Positions 29,571 through 38,254 of a stretch of 64,000 bases of DNA are shown one piece after another. Position numbers and translations under genes: made by a program. The stretch's first letter is position 1. Every line of letters starts with the position of its first letter. The stretch covers positions 1 through 64,000 of the forward strand of contig CAWJPU010000009.1 of assembly GCA_963844805.1 (NCBI GenBank). The letters run 5' to 3'. This DNA comes from JACCZR01 sp963844805 (GTDB lineage Bacteria > Actinomycetota > Thermoleophilia > Solirubrobacterales > Thermoleophilaceae). A model generated the notes under the pieces. The model was given only the letters and a program-made list of their open reading frames with translations, ran no database searches and was not told the DNA's origin.

Positions 29571-29936
29571 ATGGCCGCTAAGGGATTCACCCCAACCCCT
29601 GAGGCCGAGCGACGCACGCTCCTCGCGGGCGAGCGCACCCTCCTCGCCTGGCTGCGCACGGGCCTGACGGTGATCGCAGTCGCGCTGGCGGTGGGCCGGA
29701 TCATCCCCGAGGTCGCCGGCACCAAGACCGCGTGGCCCTACGCGGCGGTGGGCGTGGGCTACTCGATCCTCGGCATCGCGATGGTGGGCTACGGGCTGTA
29801 CCGCGGTCGGCGGGTCGACCGGGCGGTGCGCGCCGGGCAGTGGGCGGAGATGGACAACAACTTCATGAGCTTCACCGCCGTCGTCAGCATCGGGCTGGCG
29901 GTGGCGACGGCGGTCCTGATCGTCGCCGGCACCTGA
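29571..29936 (+). CDS. DUF202 small membrane protein
   Basis: 121 residues with three hydrophobic helices: TGLTVIAVALAVGRIIPEVA, YAAVGVGYSILGIAMVGYGL, and TAVVSIGLAVATAVLIVAGT. The conserved ERTLLAWLRTGL motif before the first helix identifies DUF202. Function unknown in the family. TAGCAT (29557-29562) lies 8 nt before the ATG. It may be transcribed with csoR, 40 nt upstream. Confidence 0.82.
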   Translation: MAAKGFTPTPEAERRTLLAGERTLLAWLRTGLTVIAVALAVGRIIPEVAGTKTAWPYAAVGVGYSILGIAMVGYGLYRGRRVDRAVRAGQWAEMDNNFMSFTAVVSIGLAVATAVLIVAGT

Positions 29937-29951
29937 GAGGAGGCCTGCGCG

Positions 29952-30600
29952 ATGGCGCGCGCGGAGGATCTGCGGGATCTGATGAGCGCCGCACCGGTGG
30001 CCAGCTGCTGCTGGCACGACGTGCGCTTTGGGGCCGGGCGCACTGGCAGCGCACCGGCGGTGGCTGCGATGCGCTTTGACAGCGGCACGCAGGCGGCTTG
30101 AGACCCGCGGCGCGTCGGCGCTGTATCCGCCGCGGGCTGGAGCGGAGATCGCCGAGCAGCTGCGCGTCGCCGGGCGCAGACGCGCGGCGTTGATGTGCTG
30201 CGCGGATCGACCCCTCACGGCGCCGGGTGTGCGCCGAGATGGCGACTTCGCTCGCTTCGGCCACCCCGAGCAGCTGATGAGCTACCTCGGCGTGTGCCCT
30301 CAGAGCACTCCTCGGGCACGCGGCGCCGGAGGGATCGATCACCAAGTCCGGCAGCCAGCACGCGCGCGGCTGTTGGTCGAGCCGCCTGGCACTACCGCCA
30401 GCCGCACGCACAGCGAGCGCTGCGCCGCCGCCAGGCCGGCGCCGACCCGAGTCGTCGCGCTGTCGTGGAGACGCAGCGCCGGCGCATCGCGTCTGGTCGC
30501 AGATGGAGCGCGCGGCAAGCGCCGCACGATCATGCGTGCCGCCGCCGCGACTGCCGGTTCTGCTGGCGTCCTACCCGACCAGCACACACCTGGTTAGCAG
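29952..30600 (+). pseudogene. Decayed IS110-family transposase
   Basis: Fragments in three frames match the C-terminal Transposase_20 region of IS110-type enzymes: GDFARFGHPEQLMSYLGV (from about 30241), PSEHSSGTRRRR, AWHYRQPHAQRALRRRQAG, RVVALSWR, and GKRRTIM near 30500-30540. The upstream part (DLRDLM, QLLLARRALWGRAHWQRT) fits the coiled region before it. The N-terminal DEDD catalytic domain is missing. At least three frameshifts and in-frame stops are present, more than in neighbours, so this is truly dead. No ends can be defined; IS110 elements lack long terminal inverted repeats. Confidence 0.75.
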
Positions 30601-30801
30601 CGCGGCACCCCCTTCGCGCCAGAGCATCCGTGACACACCTATGGTACCGCCCCGCCGGTACGCCCGACTAGACGGCGACCTGAGACGAAACCCGCTGCTA
30701 CCAACCGCCATTCAGAAAAAAGCTGTCCGTTTGCCCGCCCCCCGTTCGTCGTGATAGTGACAGCGGCGAACGGCGCCGCATCAAACACCGGAGGTTCTGC
30801 C
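30601..30801. other. Non-coding stretch between IS remnant and YCII gene
   Basis: About 200 bases without a credible reading frame, less GC-rich in its second half (CAGAAAAAAGCTGT around 30712-30725). It probably holds the end of the decayed element and the promoter of the YCII/ECF42 pair. GATAGT at 30752-30757 could be a -10 element. No repeat ends were found. Confidence 0.35.
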
Positions 30802-31194
30802 ATGAAGTACCTGCTCACGCTGTACCCGGACCCGTCGCAGGACGGCCCAAGGACACCCGAGGAGGGGCAGCAGGCGATGGCCGCGTGGGACGCCTACACG
30901 CAGGAGGTCAGGGACGCCGGGGCCTTCGAGGCCGGCGAGGGGCTCCAGTCCTCCGACACCGCCACCACCGTCGCCCTGCAGCCCAGTGGCGACCACATCG
31001 TCACCGACGGCCCGTTCGCCGAGACGCGCGAGCAGCTCGGCGGCTTCTACCTGATCGACTGCTCCGACCTCGACGAGGCGCTGGGCTGGGCCCGGAAGAT
31101 CCCGATGCCCGGCGGCAAGGTCGAGGTGCGGCCGGTCATGGACTACGAGCAGGCCGGATCGGCCGAGCACACCAACGCGGGGGCCGCGCAGTAG
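30802..31194 (+). CDS. YCII/DGPF-domain protein
   Basis: 130 residues, intact. MKYLLTLYPDPSQDGPRTPE and the signature TDGPFAETREQLGGFYLIDC define the DGPF subgroup of YCII-related proteins, the standard genomic partners of ECF42 sigma factors. RKIPMPGGKVEVRPVM ends the ferredoxin-like fold. GGAGG (30790-30794) lies 7 nt before the ATG, a clear Shine-Dalgarno site. The catalytic role of the family is not established. Its TAG stop overlaps the apparent first codon of the sigma factor. Confidence 0.88.
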   Translation: MKYLLTLYPDPSQDGPRTPEEGQQAMAAWDAYTQEVRDAGAFEAGEGLQSSDTATTVALQPSGDHIVTDGPFAETREQLGGFYLIDCSDLDEALGWARKIPMPGGKVEVRPVMDYEQAGSAEHTNAGAAQ

Positions 31195-32411
31195 GCGCCT
31201 CTCCGGAGGCCGTCGACCGCCTGTTCCGCCGGGAGTCGGGGCGGGCGGTCGCGGCCCTCATCCGCGTGCTCGGCGACTTCGACCTCGCCGAGGAGGCGGT
31301 CCAGGACGCCTTCGTGCGCGCGCTGGAGGTCTGGCCCGAGCACGGGCTGCCCGACAACCCGGGCGCCTGGGTGACGGCCGTCGCGCGCAACAAGGCGCTG
31401 GACCGCATCCGGCGCGCTCGCGTGCTCGAGGACAAGGTGCGCGAGCTCGAGCAGCTGGTGCCGCAGGCCCACGAGGACGACGTGCTCCCTCCCGACAGCT
31501 CCATCCCCGACGAGCGGCTGCGGCTGATCTTCACCTGCTGCCATCCGGCGCTCGCGCCCGAGGCGCGGGTGGCGCTCACGCTGCGCACGCTCGGCGGGCT
31601 TCAGACGCACGAGATCGCGCGCGCCTTCCTGGTCAGCGAGGGGACGATGCAGCGCCGGCTCAGCCGGGCGAAGAACAAGATCCGGGACGCCCGCATTCCC
31701 TACGTCGTCCCGCCCGACCACGAGCTGCCCGACCGCCTGCCCGGCGTGCTCGCCGCGCTCTACCTCGTGTTCAGCGAGGGCTACGCGGCCACCTCGGCCG
31801 AGGCGCTCGTGCGCCGGGAGCTGTGCGCCGAGGCGATCCGGCTGGCGCGCGTGCTCCGCGCCCTGATGCCCGACGAGCCCGAGGTCGCCGGCCTGCTGGC
31901 GCTGATGCTGCTGCACGACTCGCGCAAGGCGGCGCGCACGGGAACGGAGGGCGAGGTGGTGCTGCTCGACGACCAGGACCGCTCGCTGTGGGACCGGGCG
32001 GAGATCGAGGAGGGGGTCGAGCTGGCCCGGCCGCTGCCGCCCGGCCCCTACGCGCTGCAGGCGGCGATCGCCGCCCATCACGCGCGGGCCGAGAGCCCGC
32101 GGGAGACCGAGTGGGGGCGGATTGCCGCGCTCTACGACCTGCTGGCGCAGGTGGCGCCCGGCCCGGTGGTCGAGCTCAACCGCGCGGCGGCCGTGGCGAT
32201 GGCCGACGGCCCCAAAGCCGGCTTGGAGTTGATCGACGCGATCGAGGGGCTGGATGAATACCACCTCATGCACTCGGCGCGGGCCGACCTGCTGCGACGT
32301 GCGGGCCGCGACGACGAGGCCGCCGACGCCTACCGCCGCGCCCTCGAGCTCGCCGGCCAGCCGGCCGAGCGGCGCTTCCTGGAGGGCCGTCTGGCCGAGC
32401 TCGGCGGTTAG
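31191..32411 (+). CDS. ECF42-type RNA polymerase sigma factor
   Basis: About 406 residues. Sigma region 2 (RRESGRAVAALIRVLGDFDL, VQDAFVRALEVWP) and region 4 (TLGGLQTHEIARAFLVSEGT followed by MQRRLSRAKNKI) are complete, then comes a long C-terminal domain (FSEGYAATSA, ELCAEAIRLARVLRALMPDE, RAAAVAMADGP) with TPR-like helices, as in ECF42 proteins. There is no canonical start codon near the conserved N-terminus: the frame opens at GTA 31191, overlapping the TAG stop of the YCII gene, and the next GTG would cut into region 2. Either reinitiation at an unusual codon or a base error. It pairs with the upstream DGPF gene, as expected for ECF42. Confidence 0.85.
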   Translation, partial: VGASPEAVDRLFRRESGRAVAALIRVLGDFDLAEEAVQDAFVRALEVWPEHGLPDNPGAWVTAVARNKALDRIRRARVLEDKVRELEQLVPQAHEDDVLPPDSSIPDERLRLIFTCCHPALAPEARVALTLRTLGGLQTHEIARAFLVSEGTMQRRLSRAKNKIRDARIPYVVPPDHELPDRLPGVLAALYLVFSEGYAATSAEALVRRELCAEAIRLARVLRALMPDEPEVAGLLALMLLHDSRKAARTGTEGEVVLLDDQDRSLWDRAEIEEGVELARPLPPGPYALQAAIAAHHARAESPRETEWGRIAALYDLLAQVAPGPVVELNRAAAVAMADGPKAGLELIDAIEGLDEYHLMHSARADLLRRAGRDDEAADAYRRALELAGQPAERRFLEGRLAELGG

Positions 32412-32468
32412 ATGGCGCACAAGGGGATCACCGAGGAGGACATCCAGAAGGAGATGCAGCGCAGCTAG
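32412..32468 (+). CDS. 18-residue micro-ORF after the sigma gene
   Basis: ATG 32412 directly abuts the sigma factor TAG (TAGATG) and encodes MAHKGITEEDIQKEMQRS, a charged amphipathic helix-like peptide ending at TAG 32468. The tight junction suggests translational coupling, but it could equally be the trace of a deleted gene. No homologue comes to mind. Confidence 0.25.
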   Translation: MAHKGITEEDIQKEMQRS

Positions 32469-32517
32469 CCGGCCAGAGCGCTTGCGCCGCTCGCGGGGCG
32501 GCGGTGAAAATCGGCGC

Positions 32518-33653
32518 ATGACGCGGGCGGTGGTCTGCGGGGCGGGGGCGGCCGGGCTGGCCTCGGCCGCGTGCCTGAAGACGGGCCGGGCTCGAGCCGG
32601 TGGTGCTGGAGCGCGGGAACGGCGTGGGCGCGAGCTGGCGCGCCCGCTACGAGGGCCTGCGGCTCAACACGCTCGGCTGGATGTCGACGATGCCCGGCTA
32701 CCGCGCGACGCGGCGGCGCTACGGCGAGTTCCCCACCCGCGACGAGTGGGTCCGCTACCTGGAGGACTATTCCCGCCACCACGGCCTCGACGTCCGCTTC
32801 GAGATCGACGTCGAGCGTGTCGACAGCGCGAACGGCGCGTGGTCGGTGGCCACCTCGGACGGGGCGTACGAGGCGCCGCTCGCCGTGGTGGCCACCGGGC
32901 AGGACCGCGAGCCCTACACACCGGAGTGGCCGGGCCGGGGCGGGTTCACCGGCGAGCTCCTACACGCCGCCCGTTTTCAGAATGCCGAGCCCTTCCGCGA
33001 CCGCGAGGTGCTCGTGGTGGGGCCGGGCAACACCGGCAGCGAGCTTGCGGCGCTCCTGGTCGAGGGCGGCGCCCGCCGGGTGGTGGCCTCGATGCGCACG
33101 CCGCCGAGCATCTTCCCGCGCAAGTGGCTCCGGATCCCGCTCAACCTCTCGGCGGTGCCGATGGAGCTGATGCCCACCCGGATGGCCGACGCGCATGGGC
33201 CGGGCCAGCCAGCGGATCATCTACGGAGACCTGAGCAAGTACGGGCTCCCGTTCCCCGAGATGGGGGTCAAGTCGACCGTGGAAGAGAAGCTGGTGGCCC
33301 CGGCGATCGACGCCGGGTTCGTCGAGGCGGTCAAGCGGGGGCGCATCGAGTTGGTCACCACCATCGACCGCTTCGACGGCGCCGAGGTCGTGCTCAGCGA
33401 CGGGTCGCGTCTGCGTCCCGACGTCGTGCTCTGCGCTACCGGCTACCGGCGCGGCCTCGACCCGCTCGTAGGCCACCTCGGGGTCCTCGACGAGCGGGGG
33501 CTGCCCAAGAACCGCCCGGATGTCGAGGTCGACGGCGCGCCCAACCTCCTCTTCGCCGGATACACCCCCCGGTTCGCGGGCTCGCTGCGGCAGATCCGCT
33601 TCGACGCCCGCCGGATCGGGCGGTTGGCCAAGCGGCGCGTCGCCCGCGCCTAG
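32518..33653 (+). CDS. Flavin-containing monooxygenase (two frameshifts)
   Basis: About 378 residues. FAD-binding GAGAAGLASAACL opens the protein; ERGNGVGASWRARYEGLRLN, then the FMO-type fingerprint FTGELLHAARFQ, and the second Rossmann motif VVGPGNTGSELAALL for NADPH are in order. LCATGYRRGLDPLVG is the late ATG motif. Frame changes near 32590 and 33196 are both +1. GAAAAT lies 6 nt before the ATG. The stop interlocks with that of LtrA (CTAG at 33650-33653). The substrate is unknown. Confidence 0.82.
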
Positions 33654-34762
33654 GGCCGGGGCGACACGGCCTCGTAGCCCACCAGCGCGGCCGCCACCGC
33701 GCACACGCAGGCGAGCGCCACGAGGGCCGGCGCGGTCAGCGCGATCGGCAGCACGAGCAGGGCGGCGCCCGCCGCCACCAGGCGCTGGGTGTCGAGCAGC
33801 CTCAGGCAGCGGCGCCTGAAGGCCACGTCGGCGGCGAGGTAGAGCGCGACCCCGCCGCACAGGCCGACTGCCGCGATGGTCTCGAGCGGGTCGTCCACGT
33901 GCTCGAGCGTCTTCTTGACACCCAGCGCAAGCAACACGATGCCCGCCACGAGCGGCAGGTGGAGGAAGCTGAACGAGTCCCGCGCCGTGGTGTTGCGCAC
34001 GCGCCCGCTCATCGCCTGCAGGCGCTGCTCGACCTGCTCCAGGGCACCGTCGAAGTAGGTCCACCACAGCGCGGCGGCCAGCAGGATGCCGAGCGTCGCG
34101 GCCAGCAGCGCGCCTGCGTCGAGGTCGATGGCCTCCGCCCCCACGCCGATGGCCACGATCGACTCGCCCAGGGCGATGATCACGATCAGCCCGTGGCGCT
34201 CGGCGAAGTGCCCCGGCGACAGCCGCCACCCCTCGATCCCGCGCAGGGCCCCGCCCACGTAGTCGATCGCCAGTGCGACGATCCAGATCGCCACCTGGGC
34301 CGCGCCATCGAAGGCGCTCGCCAGGATCAGGAGCGCGGGCGCGGTGACGGCCGGCACGGCCAGCGCCCGCGCGGCCTGGCGCACGGTCGCGTCGTCGGTG
34401 CCCGCGGCGAACAGCCCGATGTGGGCCAGCCGCACGCCCATGTAGGCGAGCGCGAACAGCAGCGCGTCGCCCTCGAAGGCGCCGGGGATGGCCAGCGAGG
34501 CCAGCAGCATCGCCGCCATCGCCGCGAAGATCACCAGCCGCACGCTGCGCTTGCGCGTGTCGACTTCGTTGGTCAGCCACGCGTACGCCGCCCAGGCCCA
34601 CCAGATGGCGGCGAGCACGAGCAGCCCGCGCAGCAGTCCCCCCCACGACAAGTCGTCGGACAGCCGCGCCGTGACCTGGGTCAGCGCGAAGACGAAGACC
34701 AGGTCGAAGAACAGCTCGAGCGGCTCGACCGACTTCTCGGACTGCTCCCTCACGGCGCTCAC
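33650..34762 (-). CDS. Low-temperature-requirement A (LtrA) family membrane protein
   Basis: 370 residues, intact, with about ten hydrophobic helices. EPLELFFDLVFVFALTQVTA is the family signature at the N-terminus; LALIVIIALGES-like text appears as HGLIVIIALGESIVAIGVGA with the conserved Glu. Role unknown despite the Listeria name. GTG 34762 is preferred (VSAVREQSEKSVEPLELFF); GTG 34753 is possible. It starts 36 nt from the divergent ArsR gene, so the operator at 34790-34805 may affect it. Confidence 0.82.
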   Translation of the reverse strand: MSAVREQSEKSVEPLELFFDLVFVFALTQVTARLSDDLSWGGLLRGLLVLAAIWWAWAAYAWLTNEVDTRKRSVRLVIFAAMAAMLLASLAIPGAFEGDALLFALAYMGVRLAHIGLFAAGTDDATVRQAARALAVPAVTAPALLILASAFDGAAQVAIWIVALAIDYVGGALRGIEGWRLSPGHFAERHGLIVIIALGESIVAIGVGAEAIDLDAGALLAATLGILLAAALWWTYFDGALEQVEQRLQAMSGRVRNTTARDSFSFLHLPLVAGIVLLALGVKKTLEHVDDPLETIAAVGLCGGVALYLAADVAFRRRCLRLLDTQRLVAAGAALLVLPIALTAPALVALACVCAVAAALVGYEAVSPRP

Positions 34763-34789
34763 TTGCGTCGAAGCTAGAGCGTGATACAG

Positions 34790-34805
34790 TGAACCAAATG
34801 GTTCA
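34790..34805. promoter_or_regulatory. Perfect palindrome across the ArsR-type start codon
   Basis: TGAACC-AAAT-GGTTCA is a perfect 6-bp inverted repeat with a 4-bp spacer that contains the ATG of the regulator (34798-34800). TACAGT (34785-34790) is the likely -10 box, so a dimeric repressor bound here would cover the transcription start. Most likely the autoregulatory operator of the ArsR protein. Confidence 0.6.
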
Positions 34806-35133
34806 GTATTCCTCCCTGAACGGCACCTTCTCCGCGCTGTCGGACCCGACCCGCCGGGCGATCCTCGAGCGGCTCGGGCAGGGCAGCGCAACGATCAGCG
34901 AGCTGGCCGAGCCCACCGGCATGTCGCTGACCGGGCTCAAGAAGCACGTGCGGATCCTGGAGGACGCTGAGCTGGTGACCACCGAGAAGAAGGGCCGCAC
35001 CCGGCACTGCCGGCTGGGCCCTCGACGGCTCGACGACGCGAGCCAGTGGATCGACGCCTATCGCCGCACGCAGGAAGAGCGCTTCGATCGCCTGGACGCC
35101 GTCCTCGAGCGACGAAAGAAGGAGACGCAATGA
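34798..35133 (+). CDS. ArsR-family repressor
   Basis: 111 residues. LNGTFSALSDPTRRAILERL and the recognition helix ELAEPTGMSLTGLKKHVRIL identify a metal-free ArsR member of the kind that pairs with AHSA1-domain proteins; no Cys metal site is present. The C-terminus RRTQEERFDRLDAVLERRKK is a basic coiled helix. ATG 34798 is chosen because TACAGT lies 7 nt upstream, giving a leaderless mRNA. It overlaps the next gene by ATGA and spans its own candidate operator. Confidence 0.88.
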   Translation: MVQYSSLNGTFSALSDPTRRAILERLGQGSATISELAEPTGMSLTGLKKHVRILEDAELVTTEKKGRTRHCRLGPRRLDDASQWIDAYRRTQEERFDRLDAVLERRKKETQ

Positions 35134-35624
35134 GCAACGAAGTCCGGAACCCCACCTCGATCACCACGCCGAGCGACACGCAGATCCGCGTCGAGCGGGA
35201 GTTCGACGCGCCGCGCGACCTGGTGTGGGAGGCCTACACCGACCCCGTGCTGCTGTCCGAGTGGCTCGGGCCCAAGGACCGCGAGCTGAAGGTGACCGAG
35301 ATGGACCTGCGGGTCGGCGGGTCGTACCGCTGGACCACGCCCGGCGACGACGGCGAGGAGCTGTCGTTCACCGGCGAGTACCGCGAGATCAGCGAGCCGG
35401 AGGTGCTGGAAGCCACCTTCGAGTTCAGCGGCGCGCCCGGCCACGTGTCGGTGGACCGGTTCGAGCTCCAGGAGCTCGAGGGCGACCGCACGCGGCTCGT
35501 GTCCATCACGACGTTCGACTCGAAGGACGACCGCGACGCCATGCTCCAGTCCGGCATGGAGAAGGGCGTGGTCGAGGGGCACGAGAAGCTCGACGCCGTG
35601 CTCGAGCGCCTGAGCAACCGCTGA
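35130..35624 (+). CDS. SRPBCC/AHSA1-domain protein
   Basis: 164 residues, intact. RVEREFDAPRDLVWEAYTDP, LLSEWLGPKDRELKV, and VGGSYRWTTPGDDGEELSFT followed by GEYREI form the helix-grip fold of activator of Hsp90 ATPase homologue 1-like proteins, which bind hydrophobic ligands. ATGA overlap with the ArsR gene makes it part of a two-gene operon, a common arrangement in actinobacteria. The ligand is not known. Confidence 0.88.
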   Translation: MSNEVRNPTSITTPSDTQIRVEREFDAPRDLVWEAYTDPVLLSEWLGPKDRELKVTEMDLRVGGSYRWTTPGDDGEELSFTGEYREISEPEVLEATFEFSGAPGHVSVDRFELQELEGDRTRLVSITTFDSKDDRDAMLQSGMEKGVVEGHEKLDAVLERLSNR

Positions 35625-35687
35625 CCCGCCGCCCGGGCGGCGCCGCGTGCGTCGCCCGGGCCCTCTCGCCGGAGTACCTTGGAAGGC

Positions 35688-35918
35688 ATGCCCCTCCTCG
35701 GCTATGTCCGAGCGCCCGAGGCCGGCGATCGCCCCCAGTGGGAGCCGCGCTGGCGAGTCTGGCGGTGGGTTCTCGTCGCGGTTCCGCTGGCCTACGCCGC
35801 CGCCCGCTCGGACGGTGCGGTCGGGACTCTCCTCGTGCTGGTCGTGTTCGGGCTCGTCTGCCAGGCCCTCGCCGAGGCGCTCCCCTACGGACGCGGGCTG
35901 ACGGAGTGGCGCCAGTAG
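35688..35918 (+). CDS. Small membrane protein
   Basis: 76 residues with two hydrophobic helices (VWRWVLVAVPLAYAAARS and GTLLVLVVFGLVCQALAEAL) after a basic, Trp-rich N-terminus. Not recognised. TACCTT (35675-35680) lies exactly 7 nt before the ATG, the best sign that it is real and leaderless. It ends one base before the stop of the convergent BNR gene. Confidence 0.55.
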   Translation: MPLLGYVRAPEAGDRPQWEPRWRVWRWVLVAVPLAYAAARSDGAVGTLLVLVVFGLVCQALAEALPYGRGLTEWRQ

Positions 35919-37097
35919 TCAGGCCAGGGCCCTGTTGGTCAGCGCGATCGTGGTGTCGTAGTCCGTGTAGCTGTTGAAGCGGCCGTGCATGAAGAGCACC
36001 TGCGCCTCGTCGGTGCCCGCGTGGTTTCGCGGCACCACGGGGCGCATGTGGTGCTGGGCGCTGGAGGTGATCGGCGTGATGTCCCAGCTGGCGCCTTGTC
36101 GTCGGTCCGCCACACCTCGACCTGGAACCAATCGCCCTTCTTGCGGCGCGAGGTGCAGGATCTCGGGGTTCTCGTGGTCGAGCGCCATGCCCGCGGAGTA
36201 CATGACCTCGCCGTCGGGGTCGATCGAGGGGCCGGCCCGGGCGATCTGGCGCTTGCGCCACTGGCTCCCGTCCCAGCGGGCGTACCAGTAGCGGTGATCG
36301 GTGTAGCCCGTCGAGCGCGAGAAGCTGGCGAAGACGATGCGCGGGTGCCCGTCGGCCGCCACCGCGACGTCGTGCACCCAGCCGCGCATCTCGTAGTCCC
36401 AGGCGTTGAACACCCGGTCGCCGTCGGTGGGCACCAGCGGCAGCGCGCCGACGTCGGTGCCGTCGGCGCGCTGCCAGCCCACCCCGGGCGTGAAGCGCAG
36501 GTAGAAGATGCTCGTCGCGCGGTTGCGCGGGTGCGACTGGGTGTAGGCGAGGTGGATCACCCCGTCGCGTGAGGCGTACTTGACGTAGGGCCGCTGGGAG
36601 GACTGCGGCTCGTCGTCGTCCATGACCTTGCGGGCGTCGGACCAGGTCTCGCCCTCGTCCTCGCTGGTCGCCAGCGTCGGGAGGAAGTTCCCGCCCCGCC
36701 AGAACAGGTACAGCCGCTGGTCGAGCGGCGACCAGATCGGGTTGGGATAGGTGTAGCCGTAGCCCCCGGGGGTGTTGGTCGGCACCGTCTTCTCGGGGCC
36801 CCAGTCGGCGATCCGGGCCGGCTCGACGGTGGTGCGGTGGTAGAGCGGCTTACCGGCGTGCCGCGAGTAGAAGGCGGTGATCCGGCCGTCGCGGCGCAGG
36901 TAGAAGGCGGGGTTGGCGTGGTCGTCGACCTGGAGCGACTCGTGCAGGGTCCGCTTGACCACCGCGCCGGTCTCGTTGTTGTAGGAGGCCACGCGGATAT
37001 CGCCGTCGCGCCCGACCCAGCCGAGGATGGTCACGTCCTCCGTTGTGAGTGCCCGCGGCTCGTTGAACCAGCACCAGGCTCCGTCGCCGATGTCCAT
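35919..37097 (-). CDS. BNR-4 repeat protein (putative neuraminidase-like beta-propeller)
   Basis: About 392 residues. DGAWCWFNEPRALT at the start, WSPLDQRLYLFWRGGNF with TSEDEGETWSDARKV (an Asp-box SxDxGxTW), and THLAYTQSHP-like and ARWDGSQWRKRQIA repeats match BNR-4 proteins, which look like sialidase or polysaccharide-lyase propellers. No signal peptide is visible. ATG 37097 is chosen; a TTG 39 nt upstream is in frame. A local patch at 36110-36155 shows two compensating frame changes: the other frame reads KKGDWFQVEVWRTDDKG, which is clearly the real protein. Substrate unknown. Confidence 0.72.
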   Translation of the reverse strand: MDIGDGAWCWFNEPRALTTEDVTILGWVGRDGDIRVASYNNETGAVVKRTLHESLQVDDHANPAFYLRRDGRITAFYSRHAGKPLYHRTTVEPARIADWGPEKTVPTNTPGGYGYTYPNPIWSPLDQRLYLFWRGGNFLPTLATSEDEGETWSDARKVMDDDEPQSSQRPYVKYASRDGVIHLAYTQSHPRNRATSIFYLRFTPGVGWQRADGTDVGALPLVPTDGDRVFNAWDYEMRGWVHDVAVAADGHPRIVFASFSRSTGYTDHRYWYARWDGSQWRKRQIARAGPSIDPDGEVMYSAGMALDHENPEILHLAPQEGRLVPGRGVADRRQGASWDITPITSSAQHHMRPVVPRNHAGTDEAQVLFMHGRFNSYTDYDTTIALTNRALA

Positions 37098-37283
37098 GAC
37101 GACCGGCAGCCTATTTGGCGGCGCGTCGCGCGTCAAGTGGGCCGCCGGCCGGCGCGATCAGCGGCGCTGGTCCGACGCCCTAGTTGTGCACACCCTCTGC
37201 ACCCTTGAAATCGCGGACAGGGGGTGCTGGCGTCGCGCCTGCGGCAGGAGAGTCACATCGGCGACCCAAGAAAGGAGACAGGC

Positions 37284-38212
37284 ATGGAACACCAGATCAC
37301 CCTTCCCAACGGCGCGGTGAAGGGAATGGGATGGTTGCGGGACTACCCGAGCATCCGCGACTTCACGGCGGAGACCGACGGAGGACCACCGGCGGCTGGA
37401 GGTCGAGGTCCCCGCGCCGGCGAAGCTGCTGCAGGGCACCGATGTTCCCGCAGGCGGTCACCGCTCCGCCGCCGGGCCCGATCGACCTCCGCCAATGGTG
37501 CTCGCCGATCAGAGACCAGAGGTCGCTCGGCTCGTGCACGGCGTTCGCGAGCATGGGCATGCTGGAGTACTTCCAGCGCAAGGCGTTCGGCAAGCACATC
37601 GACGGCTCGCACCGGTTTCTCTACAAGGTCACGCGGAAGCTGGGCGGGTTCAAGGGCGACTCCGGCGCCTTCCTGCGCACCGCGATGGGCGCCATGACCC
37701 TGTTCGGAGTCCCGCCGGCCCAGTACTGGCGCTACGACGAGGAGAAGTTCGACGTCGAGCCGCCCGCGTTCTGTTACGCGTTCGCACAGAGCTACCAGGC
37801 GCTGACCTACTACCGGCTGGATCCGCCGGGAACCGACCCCGCGACCGTCGTCGACCAGATCAAGGGCCACCTGGCCTCCCAGCTGCCCGCGATGTTCGGC
37901 TTCACCTGCTTCAGCTCACTCGACCTCGACAGCACCGCCCAGACCGGAGAGATCCCCTACCCCAAACCCCACGAAGAGGTCGTCGGCGGCCACGCGATCC
38001 TGGCGGTGGGCTACGACAACGGCAAGAAGATCAAGCAGGCGGGCGGTCCGGAGACAACGGGGGCGTTCCTGATTCGCAACTCCTGGAGCACCGAGTGGGG
38101 CATGGACGGCTACGGCTGGCTCCCCTACCGCTACGTCGAGGACGAGCTCGCCGACGACTGGTGGGTCCTGCTCAAGCAGGAGTGGGTGGACACGGGGCAG
38201 TTCAAGACCTGA
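37284..38212 (+). CDS. Papain-like (C1) cysteine peptidase (two frameshifts)
   Basis: About 309 residues. The N-terminal part KGMGWLRDYPSIRDFTAETD is typical of bacterial C1 peptidases with a short propeptide. The catalytic residues are all present: Gln in RDQRSLGSCTAFAS (oxyanion hole), Cys in GSCTAFA, His in VVGGHAILAVGYDN and Asn in LIRNSWSTEWGMDGYGWL. There is no signal peptide, so it may be cytoplasmic. AAAGGAG gives a good Shine-Dalgarno site 7 nt before the ATG. Frame changes of +1 near 37390 and 37445 join the start to the body. The C-terminus ends QEWVDTGQFKT. Confidence 0.85.
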
Positions 38213-38254
38213 CCCGCCGCGCCGGGGCCGGCCGGCTGCTTACCTCAGTCGGCC

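Noticed and set aside
30028..30597. Intact 189-codon gene in the IS region
   Set aside because: Only a part of this frame matches an IS110 transposase and the match continues in other frames; the upstream half has no protein-like pattern.
37436..37500. Second start for a shorter papain-like protease
   Set aside because: Motif GWLRDYPSIRDF upstream belongs to the same family and has a good ribosome-binding site, so the long form with two frame changes is preferred.
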